Part shown: positions 18,482 to 30,575 of the stretch, piece by piece
Layout: every line of letters begins with the position of its first letter
How positions within the stretch are numbered: the stretch's first letter is position 1
NCBI RefSeq assembly: GCF_030035675.1
Contig: NC_084481.1
Coordinates: forward strand, 235,010,927 to 235,074,926
Source of the DNA: Rhineura floridana
Lineage: Eukaryota > Chordata > Lepidosauria > Squamata > Rhineuridae
Length of the DNA: 64,000 nt
Reading direction: 5' to 3'
Position numbers and translations under genes: made by a program
Notes under the pieces: model-generated
Seen by the model: only the letters and a program-made list of their open reading frames with translations
Database searches by the model: none
What the model was told of the DNA's origin: nothing

Positions 18482-21400
18482 AAGAACATAAGAACATAAG
18501 AAGAGCCTGCTGGATCAGGCCAGTGGCCCCTCTAGTCCAGCATCCTGTTCTCACAGTGGCCAACCAGGTGCCTGGGGGAAGCCCACAAGCAGGACCCGAG
18601 TGCAAGAACACTCTCCCCTCCTGAGGCTTCCGGCAACTGGTTTTCAGAAGCATGCTGCCTCTGACTAGGGTGGCACAGCACAGCCATCATGGCTAGTAGC
18701 CATTGATAGCCCTGTCCTCCATGAATTTGTCTAATCTTCTTTTAAAGCCATCCAAGCTGGCGGCCATTACTGCATCTTGTGGGAGCAAATTCCATAGTTT
18801 AACTATGCGCTGAGTAAAGAAGTACTTCCTTTTGTCTGTCCTGAATCTTCCAACATTCAGCTTCTTTGAATGTCCACGAGTTCTAGTATTATGAGAGAGG
18901 GAGAAGAACCTTTCTCTATCCACCCTCTCAATGCCATGCATAATTTTATACACTTCTATCATGTCTCCTCTGACCCGCCTTTTCTCTAAACTAAAAAGCC
19001 CCAAATGCTGCAACCTTTCCTCATAAGGGAGTCGCTCCATCCCCTTGATCATTCTGGTTGCCCTCTTCTGAACCTTTTCCAACTCTATAATATCCTTTTT
19101 GAGATGAGGCGACCAGAACTGCACACAGTATTCCAAATGCGGCCGCACCATAGATTTATACAACGGCATTATGATATCGGCTGTTTTATTTTCAATACCT
19201 TTGCTAATTATTGCTAGCATGGAATTAGCCTTTTTCACAGCTGCCGCACACTGGGTCGACATTTTCATCGTGCTGTCCACTACAACCCCGAGGTCTCTCT
19301 CCTGGTCGGTCACCGCCAGTTCAGACCCCATGAGCGTATATGTGAAATTAAGATTTTTTGCTCCAATATGCATAATTTTACACTTGTTTATATTGAATTG
19401 CATTTGCCATTTTTCCGCCCATTCACTCAGTTTGGAGAGGTCTTTTTGGAGCTCTTCGCAATCCCTTTTTGTTTTAACAACCCTGAACAATTTAGTGTCA
19501 TCAGCAAACTTGGCCACTTCACTGCTCACTCCTAATTCTAGGTCATTAATGGACAAGTTGAAAAGTACAGGTCCCAATACCGATCCTTGAGGGACTCCAC
19601 TTTCTACAGCCCTCCATTGGGAGAACTGTCCGTTTATTCCTACTCTCTGCTTTCTGCTTCTTAACCAATCCCTTATCCACAAGAGGACCTCTCCTCTTAT
19701 TCCATGACTGCTAAGCTTCCTCAGAAGTCTTTGGTGAGGTACCTTGTCAAAAGCTTTTTGAAAGTCTAAGTACACTATGTCCACTGGATCACCTCTATCT
19801 ATATGCTTGTTGACACTCTCAAAGAATTCTAATAGGTTACTGAGACAGGACTTTCCCTTGCAGAAGCCATGCTGGCTCTGCTTCAGCAAGGCTTGTTATT
19901 CTATGTGCTTAGTTAATCTAGCTTTAATTATACTTTCTACCAGTTTTCCAGGGACAGAAGTTAAGCTAACTGGCCTGTAATTTCCGGGATCCCCTCTGGA
20001 TCCCTTTTTGAAGATTGGCGTTACATTTGCCACTTTCCAGTCCTCAGGCACGGAGGAGGACCCAAGGAACAAGTTACATATTTTAGTTAGCAGATCAGCA
20101 ATTTCACATTTGAGTTCTTTGAGAACTCTCGGGTGGATGCCATCCGGGCCCGGTGATTTGTCAGTTTTTATATTGTCCATTAAGCTTAGAACTTCCTCTC
20201 TCGTTACCACTATTTGTCTCAGTTCCTCAGAATCCCTTCCTGCAAATGTTAGTTCAGGTTCAGGGATCTGCCCTATATCTTCCACTGTGAAGACAGATGC
20301 AAAGAATTCATTTAGCTTCTCTGCAATCTCCTTATCGTTCTTTAGTACACCTTTGACTCCCTTATCATCCAAGGATCCAATCGTCTCCCTAGATGGTCTC
20401 CTGCTTTGAATGTATTTATAGAATTTTTTGTTGTTGGTTTTTATGTTCTTAGCAATGTGCTCTTCAAATTCTTTTTTAGCATCCCTTATTGTCTTCTTGC
20501 ATTTCTTTTGCCAGAGTTTGTGTTCTTTTTTATTTTCTTCATTCGGACAAGACTTCCATTTTCTGAAGGAAGACTTTTTGCCTCTAAGAGCTTCCTTGAC
20601 TTTGCTCGTTAACCATGCTGGCATCTTCTTGGCCCTGGCGGTACCTTTTCTGATCTGCGGTATGCACTCCAGTTGAGCTTCTAATATAGTGTTTTTAAAC
20701 AACTTCCAAGCATTTTCGAGTGATGTGACCCTCTGGACTTTGTTTTTCAGCTTTCTTTTTACCAATCCCCTCATTTTTGTGAAGTTTCCTCTTTTGAAGT
20801 CAAATGTGACCGTGTTGGATTTTCTTGGCAATTGGCCAGTTACATGTATGTTTAATTTAATAGCACTGTGGTCACTGCTCCCAATCGGTTCAACAACACT
20901 TACATCTCGCACCAGGTCCCGGTCCCCACTGAGGATTAAGTCCAGGGTTGCCGTCCCTCTGGTCGGTTCCATGACCAACTGATCTAGGGAATAGTCATTT
21001 AGAATATCTAGAAACTTTGCTTCTTTGTCATGACTGGAACACATATGCAGCCAGTCTATGTCCGGGTAGTTGAAGTCACCCATTACTACCACATTTCCTA
21101 GTTTGGATGCTTCCTCAATTTCATATCTCATCTCAAGGTCTCCCTAAGCATTTTGATCAGGGGGACGATAGATCGTTCCCAGTATTAAGTCCCTCCTGGG
21201 GCACGGTATCACCACCCACAACGATTCTGTGGAGGAGTCTGCCTCTTTTGGGGTTTCGAGCTTGCTGGATTCAATGCCTTCTTTCACGTATAGAGCGACT
21301 CCGCCACCAATACGTCCTTCCCTGTCCTTCCGATATAGTTTATATCCAGGGATAACCGTATCCCACTGGTTTTCTCCATTCCACCAGGTCTCGGTTATGC

Positions 21401-21531
21401 TCACTATATCAATGCTCTTCTCTAAGACCAAGCACTCCAGTTCTCCTATCTTGGTTCGGAGGCTCCTAGCATTAGCGTACAGGCACTTGTAAGCAGTGTC
21501 TCTCTTCAAGTGTCTTTGGCACTTGTGGTTA
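18482..21531 (-). mobile_element. CR1 LINE, nearly full-length ORF2
   Basis: This is the longest CR1 here. The 3' tail is at 18482 (inverted TTATGTTC units). ORF2 reads from 21509 down to 18693, about 939 codons in one frame with two stops: TAG at 21144-21146 and TAA at 19896-19898. The start MKRDTAYKCLYANARSLR leads into the APE-type endonuclease (ITETWW, then GDFNYPDIDW and SSDHSAI). The lysine-rich linker, the RT (SPGPDGIHP, FADDTK) and the C-terminus follow. CR1 endonuclease-RT copies its RNA at nicked target DNA. Truncation is near 21531; no ORF1 or promoter is seen. Few differences from the 9061-11368 copy indicate recent activity of the family. Confidence 0.93.
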
Positions 21532-22120
21532 GGCCTGTGGTAATTTTGTTATTATGGCCTTAAGAGAAGCTCTTGCAATAGATGATTCTATTTAAGATTC
21601 TTGGCATCTCTCTCCCCCTGCCCCCCCCCCAATTGCCAAGCACCATTCATAATTCTTTCCTGGGTCTCTGCTCTCAATAAGATTAGAGAGCTGCATTTAG
21701 TTTCATTTGAGCCAGTAGCATCAATATTTATTCACAATTCATTTAGGCTTTTAATGCGCTGCGCATTTTGACTTGTATTTATGACTCTGATGGAGGAAAA
21801 CCAACTGCTTTATGCAAATGCAAATGGAGGGCAGAGGCTTGGAATGAAACAGGTAGCTGGGCCATTCAAAGGTTTTCGAGGTCAGAACCAGCACCTTGAA
21901 TTGGCCCCAGAAGGGAAAGACGAGCCAGTTGCAAAAGATGGTAGACAACTTTGTAGCGTGTGATATCCACAAGGGCTCTGTGGGGTTCTTCGTCAAAGCT
22001 TTCCTCTGGTATGCTGCTAAAATTTACTTGTTCTCTGAAAAGAAATTTCTAGAGCAGAGCACCCTCTTTTTAGTCACACAAGTTAGCTTTTTTCTTCTTC
22101 TCATTTCCTCTTTGGGTGTT
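21532..22120. other. Unique-looking DNA, possible conserved non-coding element
   Basis: There is no recognised repeat or exon. 21650-21790 is A/T-balanced and contains homeodomain-like ATTA and TAAT cores (TTCATAATTC, CACAATTCATTTAGGC, TTTTAATGCG). This resembles vertebrate conserved non-coding DNA in texture only; conservation cannot be judged here. Confidence 0.3.
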
Positions 22121-22124
22121 TCTT

Positions 22125-22505
22125 TTATTTATTATTTTTTATATTTTGATTTATATCCTGCCCTTCCTCCCAGCAGGAGCCCAGGGCAGCAAACAAAAGC
22201 AACAAAAACACTTTAACCATCATAAAAACAGACTTTAAAATACATTAAAATAAAACATCTTTAAAAAAGTGATCAAGACTTTCTTTTATAAAAAGGTTAA
22301 AAACATTGTTTTTCTTTTAAAAAAAGGTTTAAAAAACATATTAAAAAGCAATTCCATCACAGATGCAGACTGGGATAAGGTCTCTACTTAAAAGGCTTGT
22401 TGAAAGAGGAAGGTCTTCAGCAGGTGCCAAAAAGATAACAGAGATGGCACCTGTCTAATATTTAAGGGGAGGGAATTCCACAGGGTAGGTGCCACGCCAC
22501 ACTAA
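22125..22505 (-). mobile_element. L2 LINE 3' end
   Basis: The inverted L2 terminus reads GATTTATATCCTGCCCTTCC, then TCCCAGCAGGAGCCCAGG, then the A/T-rich 3' UTR. It continues into the end of the ORF, with the inverted form of FLFQQAF at about 22390-22415 (AAAAGGCTTGTTGAAAGAGG). Confidence 0.85.
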
Positions 22506-23248
22506 AGGTTTATGGTGGGATGGGTTTTTTGCAGCATCCACAAGATGTCATTGGCATCAACATGCCAGCCTGTATTTCCCATCCAATTAATCTGGATTTA
22601 CCTTTTATGGGGAAAATCCAGTACGTAAAAAACTCCTGTTGCAATGACAGTGCTAATGACCAGTTTGCAGATTAACACCTGTCTGGAAGCACCCTGTTTT
22701 GCTCTGTGTTTGTTTACCTTGGTCACTCCTTTCTCAGGAGAAATCTTGGGGTTCCCACAGTTGCCTAAAAAATTGCCTTAAAGTTAATTTCAGAGTGAAT
22801 CTTGGGGTTCTTCATCAGGCTGAAATGTTTGTGGAATTTTCAGGGAAGCTGAAAAAGTTTGGATTAAACAAATGCAAATTCTTGAGGGAAGTGCGTTCAC
22901 TTTCCTTGGTTATGTTGGATTTTGCTTGAAGCTAAATTTGTTTCAAATTTGAAGGTTCAAAGGGTGATTCCCCCCCCCCGAGTAATTTGAAGAGAAGCGA
23001 AGAGCATTCAATAAGAGTAGAAAAATCCCTTGGGGCAGTTGTGCATGTCCCTAAGCCACCAAACATCCTGATGAGGAAAAGGGCATCTTCTCACAGACAG
23101 ACCATCTGATATGCACAGAGGCTTCATTCTTCCCAATCAGGCCTAGCAGACTCATTGAAAAAGAACAGCTTATCTCTGTGTAGTCCACTGTCAGGGCCAG
23201 ACCAGGTCTGGGAGTGGCTGTTCCAGGACCCAGACCAGATACTGTGTG
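22506..23248. other. Unassigned DNA
   Basis: No gene or repeat recognised. The 76-codon frame at 22699 has no family motif. Confidence 0.4.
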
Positions 23249-23350
23249 TGTAAGAACATAAGAACATCAGAAGATTCTGGCTGCTGGATATGGCCAAAGA
23301 CCTGCCAAGTCCACCATCCTGTTGTCACAGTGGGCCTCTTCTGGGAAGCC
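23249..23350 (-). mobile_element. CR1 LINE 3' UTR fragment
   Basis: TAAGAACATAAGAACATCAG is the inverted TTATGTTC tail. A diverged 3' UTR follows: CATCCTGTTGTCACAGTGGG and GGGAAGCCTGAAAGCAGGAC. Confidence 0.7.
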
Positions 23351-23459
23351 TGAAAGCAGGACCTGTGCAGGTACTGTGCACCTGACAGTGCCCGCCAACC
23401 ACATGGAATGATGCTACACATCCCCATTGGTCTCTCTTCTGAAGGCTTAAGCACACACA

Positions 23460-24370
23460 GCCCCAGATAGCATGAAATGGTTAGTTTCCAGCCTCAGGCC
23501 ATGAAGTCATTGCCACGCAAGCCTCTCCTCTCTGCCCTCGCATCTCTTCCCAAGTATAACAGATGGGCCAACTGTTCTCATCACCCCATTCAGCTGGTAT
23601 ACGTCCCTGGTAAATCACTATCCTATTTTGTTCCAGTCTTGCCTTTTGAGAAGATGGTGGAGATGCCTTTTAAAAATGCTGTCTGTGCACACAAACATGC
23701 AGTAGGGTTCTTCACATTTTAGGTCCTTCTCTTCCTGGTCTCTATAAGTTAAATCTCTGATTGATGGGCAGGGCAGTGTGCAGGTGCTTCTTTTTTACTC
23801 TAGGCTCCTTCCAGGCGGTTGCTGTTTTGGGGGTGGGATCTAATCACATACCAGCAAATTCAGGTTGTGCAGTTAAAGTGGATCTGGTGCAAAAAACACC
23901 TGGACGTTTTGTGGTAAAGTAAGTGAGGCTGAATGTACCGGAAAGTGTGGGACAACAATTGCTTGACATGATGTTGTATAACCTCCCCACAAACAAATCA
24001 TGATAAAAACTAAAAAAAAGAGAGATTATCTGGATCTGTGTCTAGTACACGTTCGGAGTAAAGTACCAACACTTGTAACCTGAACCACAGGGAGGCGAAA
24101 TACAGAAAGGCAACTTATTCTTCCCTCACTGATTCCTTCTTTGGTTACTACTTGTTCATTTTTCCTCAGGCTTTACTTTCTTCTTCCTTTCTAGTTAGTC
24201 AGAGATAGTGCCTGTGAGTGTGAGCCTCATAGCTCTACAAGAGTCACACTGACGATGTAGTCAGAGAAACTTTATTTCCTAGTAGTAATAAATCGTCAGT
24301 TTCTTTGTTCTTTCAGCCAATGGTCTTCCTAGGATATTCATTTCTGCACTCTGCTGAAATATACCAAACT
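23460..24370. other. Unassigned DNA
   Basis: No exon, RNA gene or clear repeat recognised. Confidence 0.4.
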
Positions 24371-24374
24371 CCAT

Positions 24375-24533
24375 TGGTAAACATCGGTTGGTTGGTGGAC
24401 TGTATTGTAAAATTTGATTAAGTGTGAATTTCAAAGGATGGCTGTATTTCAGTTCTGAAATTGTTTTGGAAAGTGCGATTTGATAGATTCGGAATGAAAT
24501 GTGAACTGAATCAAATTTGTCGCCCATCCTTAG
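24375..24533 (+). mobile_element. hAT-type MITE, TAGGGATGGG family, right end only
   Basis: GTGTGAATTTCAAAGGATGG, then GGAATGAAATGTGAACTGAA and the terminus CGCCCATCCTTA match the right third of the copy at 12449. Confidence 0.75.
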
Positions 24534-25009
24534 CCTGGCACCAACAATGATGTCATTCCGGTACCAGGTGAACATATTTTATTCCTGCACCTTATTTGAG
24601 CTGGTGAATCATCCTCCCTTCTGAACGTTAAGCTGTTCTGGTTTTGTGTTTGGATTTGTGATTTTGCACTGTTGTATACCACCCTGCTGTATCTTTACTG
24701 AAGGGCACCCTAAACTTTAAACAAAAATAAATGAGCATATGTACACGCATGCAGGATGCCATTTCCCCCCCCCCCATCCTTCCCCCATAAAGGCTCAGTC
24801 AGAAAATTAATGGAACTGACTTGAGGGTTTGAGCTGCAACCATTATATCAGCGGATAGTTAAGCATGCTATTACGTTTAGAAAAACAGTTATGGTCCATT
24901 TGCTCATGCACCCTGCTTCAGAGACCAGTGAAGGACAGTCGTTTGCCCGTCTCATGCATCCCTTAGGGAGGAAATCAGTTGTGGTTTTCCCCCCTCCCAG
25001 TTACTGCAT

Positions 25010-25551
25010 TAGAAAGGAACAGAGGAAACTGTCTTGTGGTGAGTCAGACCATTGGCTCATCCAGCTCAGTACTGTCCACAGCAGCAGCTCTCCAGAGTTT
25101 CAGGCAAGGGAGATGTTGGGGATTGAACCTGGGACCTTATTTATTTATTATTTGATTGATATCCTGCCCTTCCATGCTGGTCATTGACCGTAACAATAAA
25201 GATTATTATTATCCCGCCCTTCCTCCCAGCAGGAGCCCAGGGTGGCACACAAAAGCATTAAAAAAACTTTAAAACATCATAAAACAGACTTTAAAATACA
25301 TTAAAACAAAAATCTTTAAAAACATTTTAAAAAACTTTTGAGACATCTTTTTTTTAAAAAAAAGTTTAAAAACATTTTTTTTTAAAAAAAAGGTTAAAAA
25401 ACATCTTAAAAAGCAATTCCAACACAGACACAGACTGGGATAAGGTCTCTACTTAAAAGGCTTGTTGAAAGAGGAAGCTCTTCAGTAGGCGCCAAAAAGA
25501 TAACAGAGATGGCACCTGCCTCAGGTGCTCTGCCACTGAACTGTGATATGA
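25010..25551 (-). mobile_element. tRNA-Ala SINE split by an L2
   Basis: The left piece (25010-25135) is the SINE body in minus orientation, down to the inverted B box GATTGAACCTGGGACC. The head continues at about 25523-25551 (AGGTGCTCTGCCACTGAACT), the inverted A box region. The L2 fragment between has the same orientation. Confidence 0.78.
25136..25522 (-). mobile_element. L2 LINE 3' end inside a SINE
   Basis: It contains the inverted terminus CCCGCCCTTCCTCCCAGCAG, A-rich 3' UTR and the inverted ORF end near AAAAGGCTTGTTGAAAGAGG. An extra partial copy of the terminus with (ATT)n lies at 25155-25215, which suggests a small rearrangement. Confidence 0.8.
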
Positions 25552-25711
25552 GTAAACGAATAAAGCCAAAGGCAGAGAAGGAGGACTAGCTTTGCCATTA
25601 GTCACTGAAGGCAGCTGATCTGGAGTGTCATGAAAGGGCAGTAAATTGTTTATTGCTGTTGTTGTTGTTGTTAGCTCCCAGGAAGTGAAATCTGGTTAAC
25701 TTTGGATGTTA

Positions 25712-27165
25712 GGCATATCGAGTGGTATTCAGTGCTAGAGCAGATCCATTGAAGTTAATGGATATGACTAACAGGTTCATTAACGGCCTTGGTCGCCTTG
25801 GTGGATGATAAGAGGAGGGTGTTGGATAGGGGCAAATGCACCTTCCTTGTCCTCCTGGATCTCTCAGCGGCTTTTGATACCGTTGACCACGGTATCCTTC
25901 TGGACCGCCTGAAGAGGTTAGGCATGGGGGGCACTGTATTGCAGTGGTTCCATTCCTTCCTCTCTGGTAGGTACCGGAGAGTAGCATTGGGGGATGAGGT
26001 TTCGGATCCTTGGCCTCTCACTTGTGGGGTGCCACAGGGCTCCATCCTCTCCCCGATGCTGTTCAACATCTATATAAAGCCGCTGGGGGCTATCATCAGA
26101 GGATTTGGGCTGCAGTGTCACCAGTATGCGGATGACATGCAGCTCTGTTTCTCATTCAAATCTTCACCGAGGTTAGCTGTAGAAACCCTATCCAAGTGCC
26201 TGGAGTCGGTGAGTGGCTGGATGGGAAGGAATAAGCTGAAGCTGAACCCTGACAAAACTGAGGTACAGTTTGTGGGAGACAAGGGAAGGTTGGGGGATGT
26301 TGACCTGGTGTTCAATGGGGTACAACTGCCCTGAAAGACCAGGTCCGCAGCCTGGGGGTCATTCTTGACTCCCAGCTGTCCATGGAGGCTCAGGTCTTGG
26401 CTGTGAGCCGGGCGGCACTGTATCAACTCCATCTGATACGGAGGCTGCGCCCCTACCTTCCCAACCATCTGCTCCCATCGGTGGTACATGCCCTGGTCTC
26501 CTGTCGCCTAGACTACTGTAATGCGCTCTACGTGGGGTTACCCTTGAAAACGGTCCGAAGCTGCAACTGGTACAGAATGCGTCAGCTCGCCTGATTAAAG
26601 GTAGCTGCTGGCGAGATCACATCACTACAGTGCTAAAGGAGTTGCACTGGTTACCGATTGTTTTCTGGGCCCAGTTCAAGGTGTTGGTTCTGACCTTTAA
26701 AACCCTATACGGTTTCGGCCCAATCTATCTGAAGGAGTGCCTCCAGCATCAGCAGCGATGCCGCCCAACAAGATCAGCCTCAAAAGGCCTTCTCTGTATC
26801 CCACCAGTTAAAACAGCTAGACTGGTGGGGACTAGGGAGAGGGCTTTTTCAATTGTGGTCCCCACTTTGTGGAATTCCCTCCCAAATGATCTCCGCCATG
26901 CCCACTCTATGATGAGCTTCTGCCGGGCCTTGAAAACCTGGCTCTTCAGGCAGGCTTCTGGGGTGGGCTAGGTTTTATTATTGTTGTTGAGATTTTTAAT
27001 GTTTTAATGTATTTGTATGTTTTTATTTTGTACGTTGCCCAGAGTGGCTGGACATCCAGCCAGATGGGCGACTAATAAATTTAATAAATAAAAAAATAAA
27101 ATAAATTTCAATGGGTGTGCTTTGCGTAGAACTTGGTTGAATACCACCCACTGACAAGGGAAGGG
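25712..27165. mobile_element. MITE with GTGGTATTCA ends, split by an L2
   Basis: The left end GTGGTATTCAGTGCTAGAGC (near 25720) and the right end GGTTGAATACCACCC (near 27135-27150) are inverted partners. The internal arms (CCATTGAAGTTAATGGATAT on the left, TTCAATGGGTGTGCTTTGCG on the right) are typical of a small foldback element. The L2 between 25785 and 27104 splits it. Confidence 0.7.
25785..27104 (+). mobile_element. L2 LINE, 5'-truncated, RT to 3' end
   Basis: The frame 25789-26334 encodes the RT core: LLDLSAAFDTVDHGILLDRL, CGVPQGSILSPMLFNIYIKP and the catalytic YADD in HQYADDMQLC, then LKLNPDKTE. The frame changes after 26330, and the remaining C-terminus lies in two further frames (26382-26594 and 26630-26971) with LDYCNALYVGLPLK, WLPIVFWAQFKVLVLTFKTL and LWNSLPND. 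At least two frame breaks are present. The 3' UTR ends CCAGCCAGATGGGCGACTAA with an AATAAA-rich tail. Confidence 0.88.
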
Positions 27166-27411
27166 CATTTGTTGGACCGTCTCCGGGGGCAAATTCTCTT
27201 GGGCCAGCCCTCCTATGTCGTAATTTGCTATGTGTGTTTGTGTATGTGCATCTGTGTGCATGTACATGCATCCACACATGGATGTGCATGTATATTCAAA
27301 GGTCCTCGGTCTAAGAATAAGGTGTTATGAATACACAACAGTGTCCCTGTTCTTCTCTGTGAAATCTGTGTATGGAGGTTATGTATTACTACTACTAGTA
27401 CTACTAACAGC

Positions 27412-27800
27412 TGGTGTAGCACAGTGGGGAGGACAGCCTGGCTGGGAGTGCAGAGCCTGCGAGTTCAAATCCCCACTCGTGTCTCCTGGGTGCCAAGGGC
27501 CAGCTAAAGATCACCCCCACAGGGAGTGGCTCAGGGGTTACGTGCCCTGTCGCCTGTGCAGCCGTGGGCAAGCTGCAGAGTCCCAAGGAGCCCAGTTGCC
27601 TCCCAGCTGGCAGTTGCGGACAAGGAAAGGCTTGTGCAGCTGTGGCAAGCTGAGCAGGCCCTAGCCATCTGGGGAGGACTAGCCTCGGAGGGAGGCAATG
27701 GGAAACCCCCTCTGAATACCCCTTACCATGAAATCCCTATTCATAGGGTCGCCATAAGTCGGGATCGACTTGAAGGCAGTCCATTTCCATTTTTTCCCAT
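27412..27800 (+). mobile_element. SINE with tRNA-like head and RTE-like 3' end
   Basis: The head has CTGGTGTAGCACAGTGGGG and the B box GAGTTCAAATCCCC. The 3' end reads GGCAATGGGAAACCCCCTCT, CATAGGGTCGCCATAAGTCG and GGATCGACTTGAAGGCAGTC, the same tail as the SINE at 5033. The head and body differ, so two SINE families share one tail. Confidence 0.75.
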
Positions 27801-27814
27801 TACTACTGCTACCT

Positions 27815-28030
27815 TCCCACCCTTCCTCCCAAAGGGAGCCCGGGGCAGCAGACAAATGATGAAAACATTTTAAAAACAAAACATCTTAAAAAAACACTTT
27901 CTGTAAGGATGCAGACTGGATTAAGGTATCTACTTGGAAGGCTTGTTGAACGAGGCAAGTCTTCACTAGGCACCAAAAAGACAACAAAGACAGCACCTGT
28001 CTTAATATTTAAGCAGAGTGAATTTCAAAA
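27815..28030 (-). mobile_element. L2 LINE 3' fragment
   Basis: It has the inverted terminus CACCCTTCCTCCCAAAGGGA, an A-rich UTR and the inverted ORF end (GGAAGGCTTGTTGAACGAGG). Confidence 0.75.
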
Positions 28031-28301
28031 GTGATGGTGTACGCGTCATAGTCCTTCATAGTAGTTGAACCCAGACCACCTTTGCATTGGGAGTCATCAA
28101 CTTAAAAGACCCTTAACCCTAGACCCATTCCCTGGGGTCCATTGGAAGATGGTTATCGTATATTTATGACACACTTTGGAGCAATCTCACCAGTTATGCC
28201 TTAAACCAGGAATAGCCAGGTTCTGTATTTTTCGGGGGCCCTCTGTTGTCCAGACCCTAGTTTGGGCCCAGAACCTTTTACGCCCTCTCAGAGATCACCT
28301 G

Positions 28302-28417
28302 CAGAGCTTGGAAAAGTTACTTTTTTGAACCACAACTCCCATCAGCCCAATCCAGTGGCCATGCTGGCTGGGGCTGATGGGAGTTATAGTTCAAAAAAGT
28401 AACTTTTCTAAGCTCTG
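28302..28417. mobile_element. 116-bp foldback MITE, second copy
   Basis: The arms start CAGAGCTTGGAAAAGTTACT and end AACTTTTCTAAGCTCTG. The flanks are ATCACCTG (28294-28301) and ATCACCGG (28418-28425), an 8-bp duplication with one mismatch. It is the same length and family as the copy at 13250, with the loop in the opposite orientation. Confidence 0.92.
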
Positions 28418-28429
28418 ATCACCGGTCAG

Positions 28430-29960
28430 TAATGACTTCACAGGTATGGGTCATATGCACTCAGCCATTGATGGGATGGGTGAGTTAGTGCAGAAGAGGA
28501 GGAGAGGATCTGGAAAGATTTCACCTAAGAGACAGTGCTGTGCTTTGTTTTAAAAATAAAGTTGGTTTGGGACCCTGATCACGCCTGCCAGCCATCACTC
28601 GCTGTACAGCCAAGCCTTCCCCTAAAATATTTTCTTGACTAATTTTGTACCTGAAGGAGGCCTGAATTTTCATCTGCTTGTTTCTAAATGGGATTTGCAT
28701 ATGATGGGGAAAAACACACACCAATATAGTCCTCTTACACATTATGAACCTGCATTCAAGAAGTAGGCCATTTCATCTCGGATGCCAAAACCAACAAATT
28801 GCGCAAGATATTCCTTGCAGTTTTTCTGTTGCACATAGTCTACAGAAAGAGAACGGTTTTGGCTGCTGTTTGGCAGACTCCTCCAAATGGAAATCAGCAA
28901 CACGTATTCTGGGTCGAGGTGAATTGTGGGTTGCCAAATGAATATTTGTAAGAGCCAGATTGCATGTTGTAGATAGCGGCCTTAAATATTTCTGACCGTG
29001 TTTCATTCTGGTGAATTAAAGGAGGTGTAGATAGTATCTGAGCCATATTTTACTGGGATAAAGGTCCCGTTTTCTGCTTCAAAAATTCTTCTACCTAGCC
29101 AGTATCTTTCCACTGTGAAGGGGAAGGTCACTGACTATGTTTTACATTTATAAAATATGAGCATGGGGCAAACTGGCAAATGGATGAGCCTCACATCCCT
29201 TGCTGTGGAGAGAGTAATATAATGCTTGCTTCTCTGCAAGTGCCCTTAGTCATAAATCACTTCTGCTTTGTCAATTTCATTTTTTCCCTGTTCTAAACTG
29301 AAATGCCTGCATTTTGTCCCATGTGTGTAGCTGGCTAGTTTTTAACAGAACCAAGAGTGGTTTGAGAGATCCTTCTTCTCATCCCATGCTGTGCCTATCC
29401 TGTCTGTTTCTTTTGTTGAATGATTGCTTCTGATCAAAGATGTTTGGCAGGTTTTTGAAGCAATGCAAAAACCTGCCAAACCTGTTCACCAGCTGCAAAA
29501 ATGGGAAAACACAGACTGTGAGCAAGCCTTTTTTTTTTTTTAAAAAGTGCCTCCACTGTCAGAACCAATGGCTACCTGTCTCCAGCCTTAATTCAGACAG
29601 TAAAAGGAAAGAATATGGAGGGGGGGAAACAGAAAAGCAACCATTTTAAAATTAAAAACAATTAATGCAATTCCTTTGCAGGCTTCATACATTCTTGAAT
29701 GTTAAAAGGTGGAGGAAAAAGGGCAAGGATCTCTCTGTTCTCTTTTGAACCTTGCCTATTGGATCCAGGGTCCACACAGGTGTTGGCAATGCTATTTATT
29801 TAATATGGTTATATACAACTACTCTCTGATGGGTCTCCTAACACAGGACTGCAGCAGGGGCAAAAAGAAGAGGGGGGGGAATCTGGAGGCTCAGCTCTAC
29901 ATGAGGGAACAGGGCATGCGGAATACAACACAATGAGAGGAGAGAAAGTTCTGCGCCAAG
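28430..29960. other. Unassigned, mostly unique DNA
   Basis: No repeat or exon could be supported. 28620-29400 is non-repetitive in texture. Short frames there lack motifs. Confidence 0.35.
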
Positions 29961-29962
29961 GG

Positions 29963-30161
29963 AAGTCCCGTGGATCAGTGGTAGAGCATCTGTTTTGCAT
30001 ACAAAAGGCCACAGGTTCAATCTGTGATGGCATCTCCAGGTAGGGTTGGGAAGGTCCCCCATCTGAAACCCTGGAGAGCTGCTTCCAGTCAGTGTAGGCA
30101 ATACTGAGCTAGATGGAGCAATGGTGTGACTCGGTATAAGGCCTCTTCCTCATGTTCCTGT
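29963..30161 (+). mobile_element. tRNA-Ala-derived SINE
   Basis: The head has GTGGATCAGTGGTAGAGCAT (A box), TTTTGCATACAAAAGGCC (anticodon arm) and GGTTCAATCTGTG (B box). The body has CCAGTCAGTGTAGGCAATAC and ends TCATGTTCCTGT. It is not a functional tRNA: the acceptor stem is not paired and the long body follows. Confidence 0.85.
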
Positions 30162-30226
30162 TGAAGCAATGTCACTTTGTGGTGCAATGGCAGGAAATAA
30201 CTCATCCGTCACCCCACACCCATAAT

Positions 30227-30356
30227 TAGGGTTACCAACCGTACTCTTTTAAGAGTACATGTACTCTTTTTGAGATGGTGCAACAGCATACTCTTACTTT
30301 TCACTTATCGAAGCCAAATGTACTCTTTTTGAAATGACAAAATGATGGTAACCCTA
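30227..30356. mobile_element. 130-bp MITE with exact 8-bp duplication
   Basis: The termini are TAGGGTTACCA and its inverse TGGTAACCCTA. CCCATAAT stands on both sides (30219-30226 and 30357-30364). The interior repeats GTACTCTTTT three times in the same sense, plus related AGAGTAC pieces. It fits a short hAT element. Confidence 0.93.
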
Positions 30357-30575
30357 CCCATAATGGTTATCTGAGACTGAGACTGGCACTAATCAGAACT
30401 GTAGTACTAGTCAGAACTGTCTAGCGGATGCTTAAGAGCATGCTAGTTTGCATTTTCTGTTTTGCAGGTCATGAAAGGAAACAAGTTTGAAACAGAATGC
30501 ATGTTTCAGCCAGTGATCAACATAGAGCTTCCACCCCTTTTTACAGCCATCTGGCCCTATGTTAAAGCATATGGG

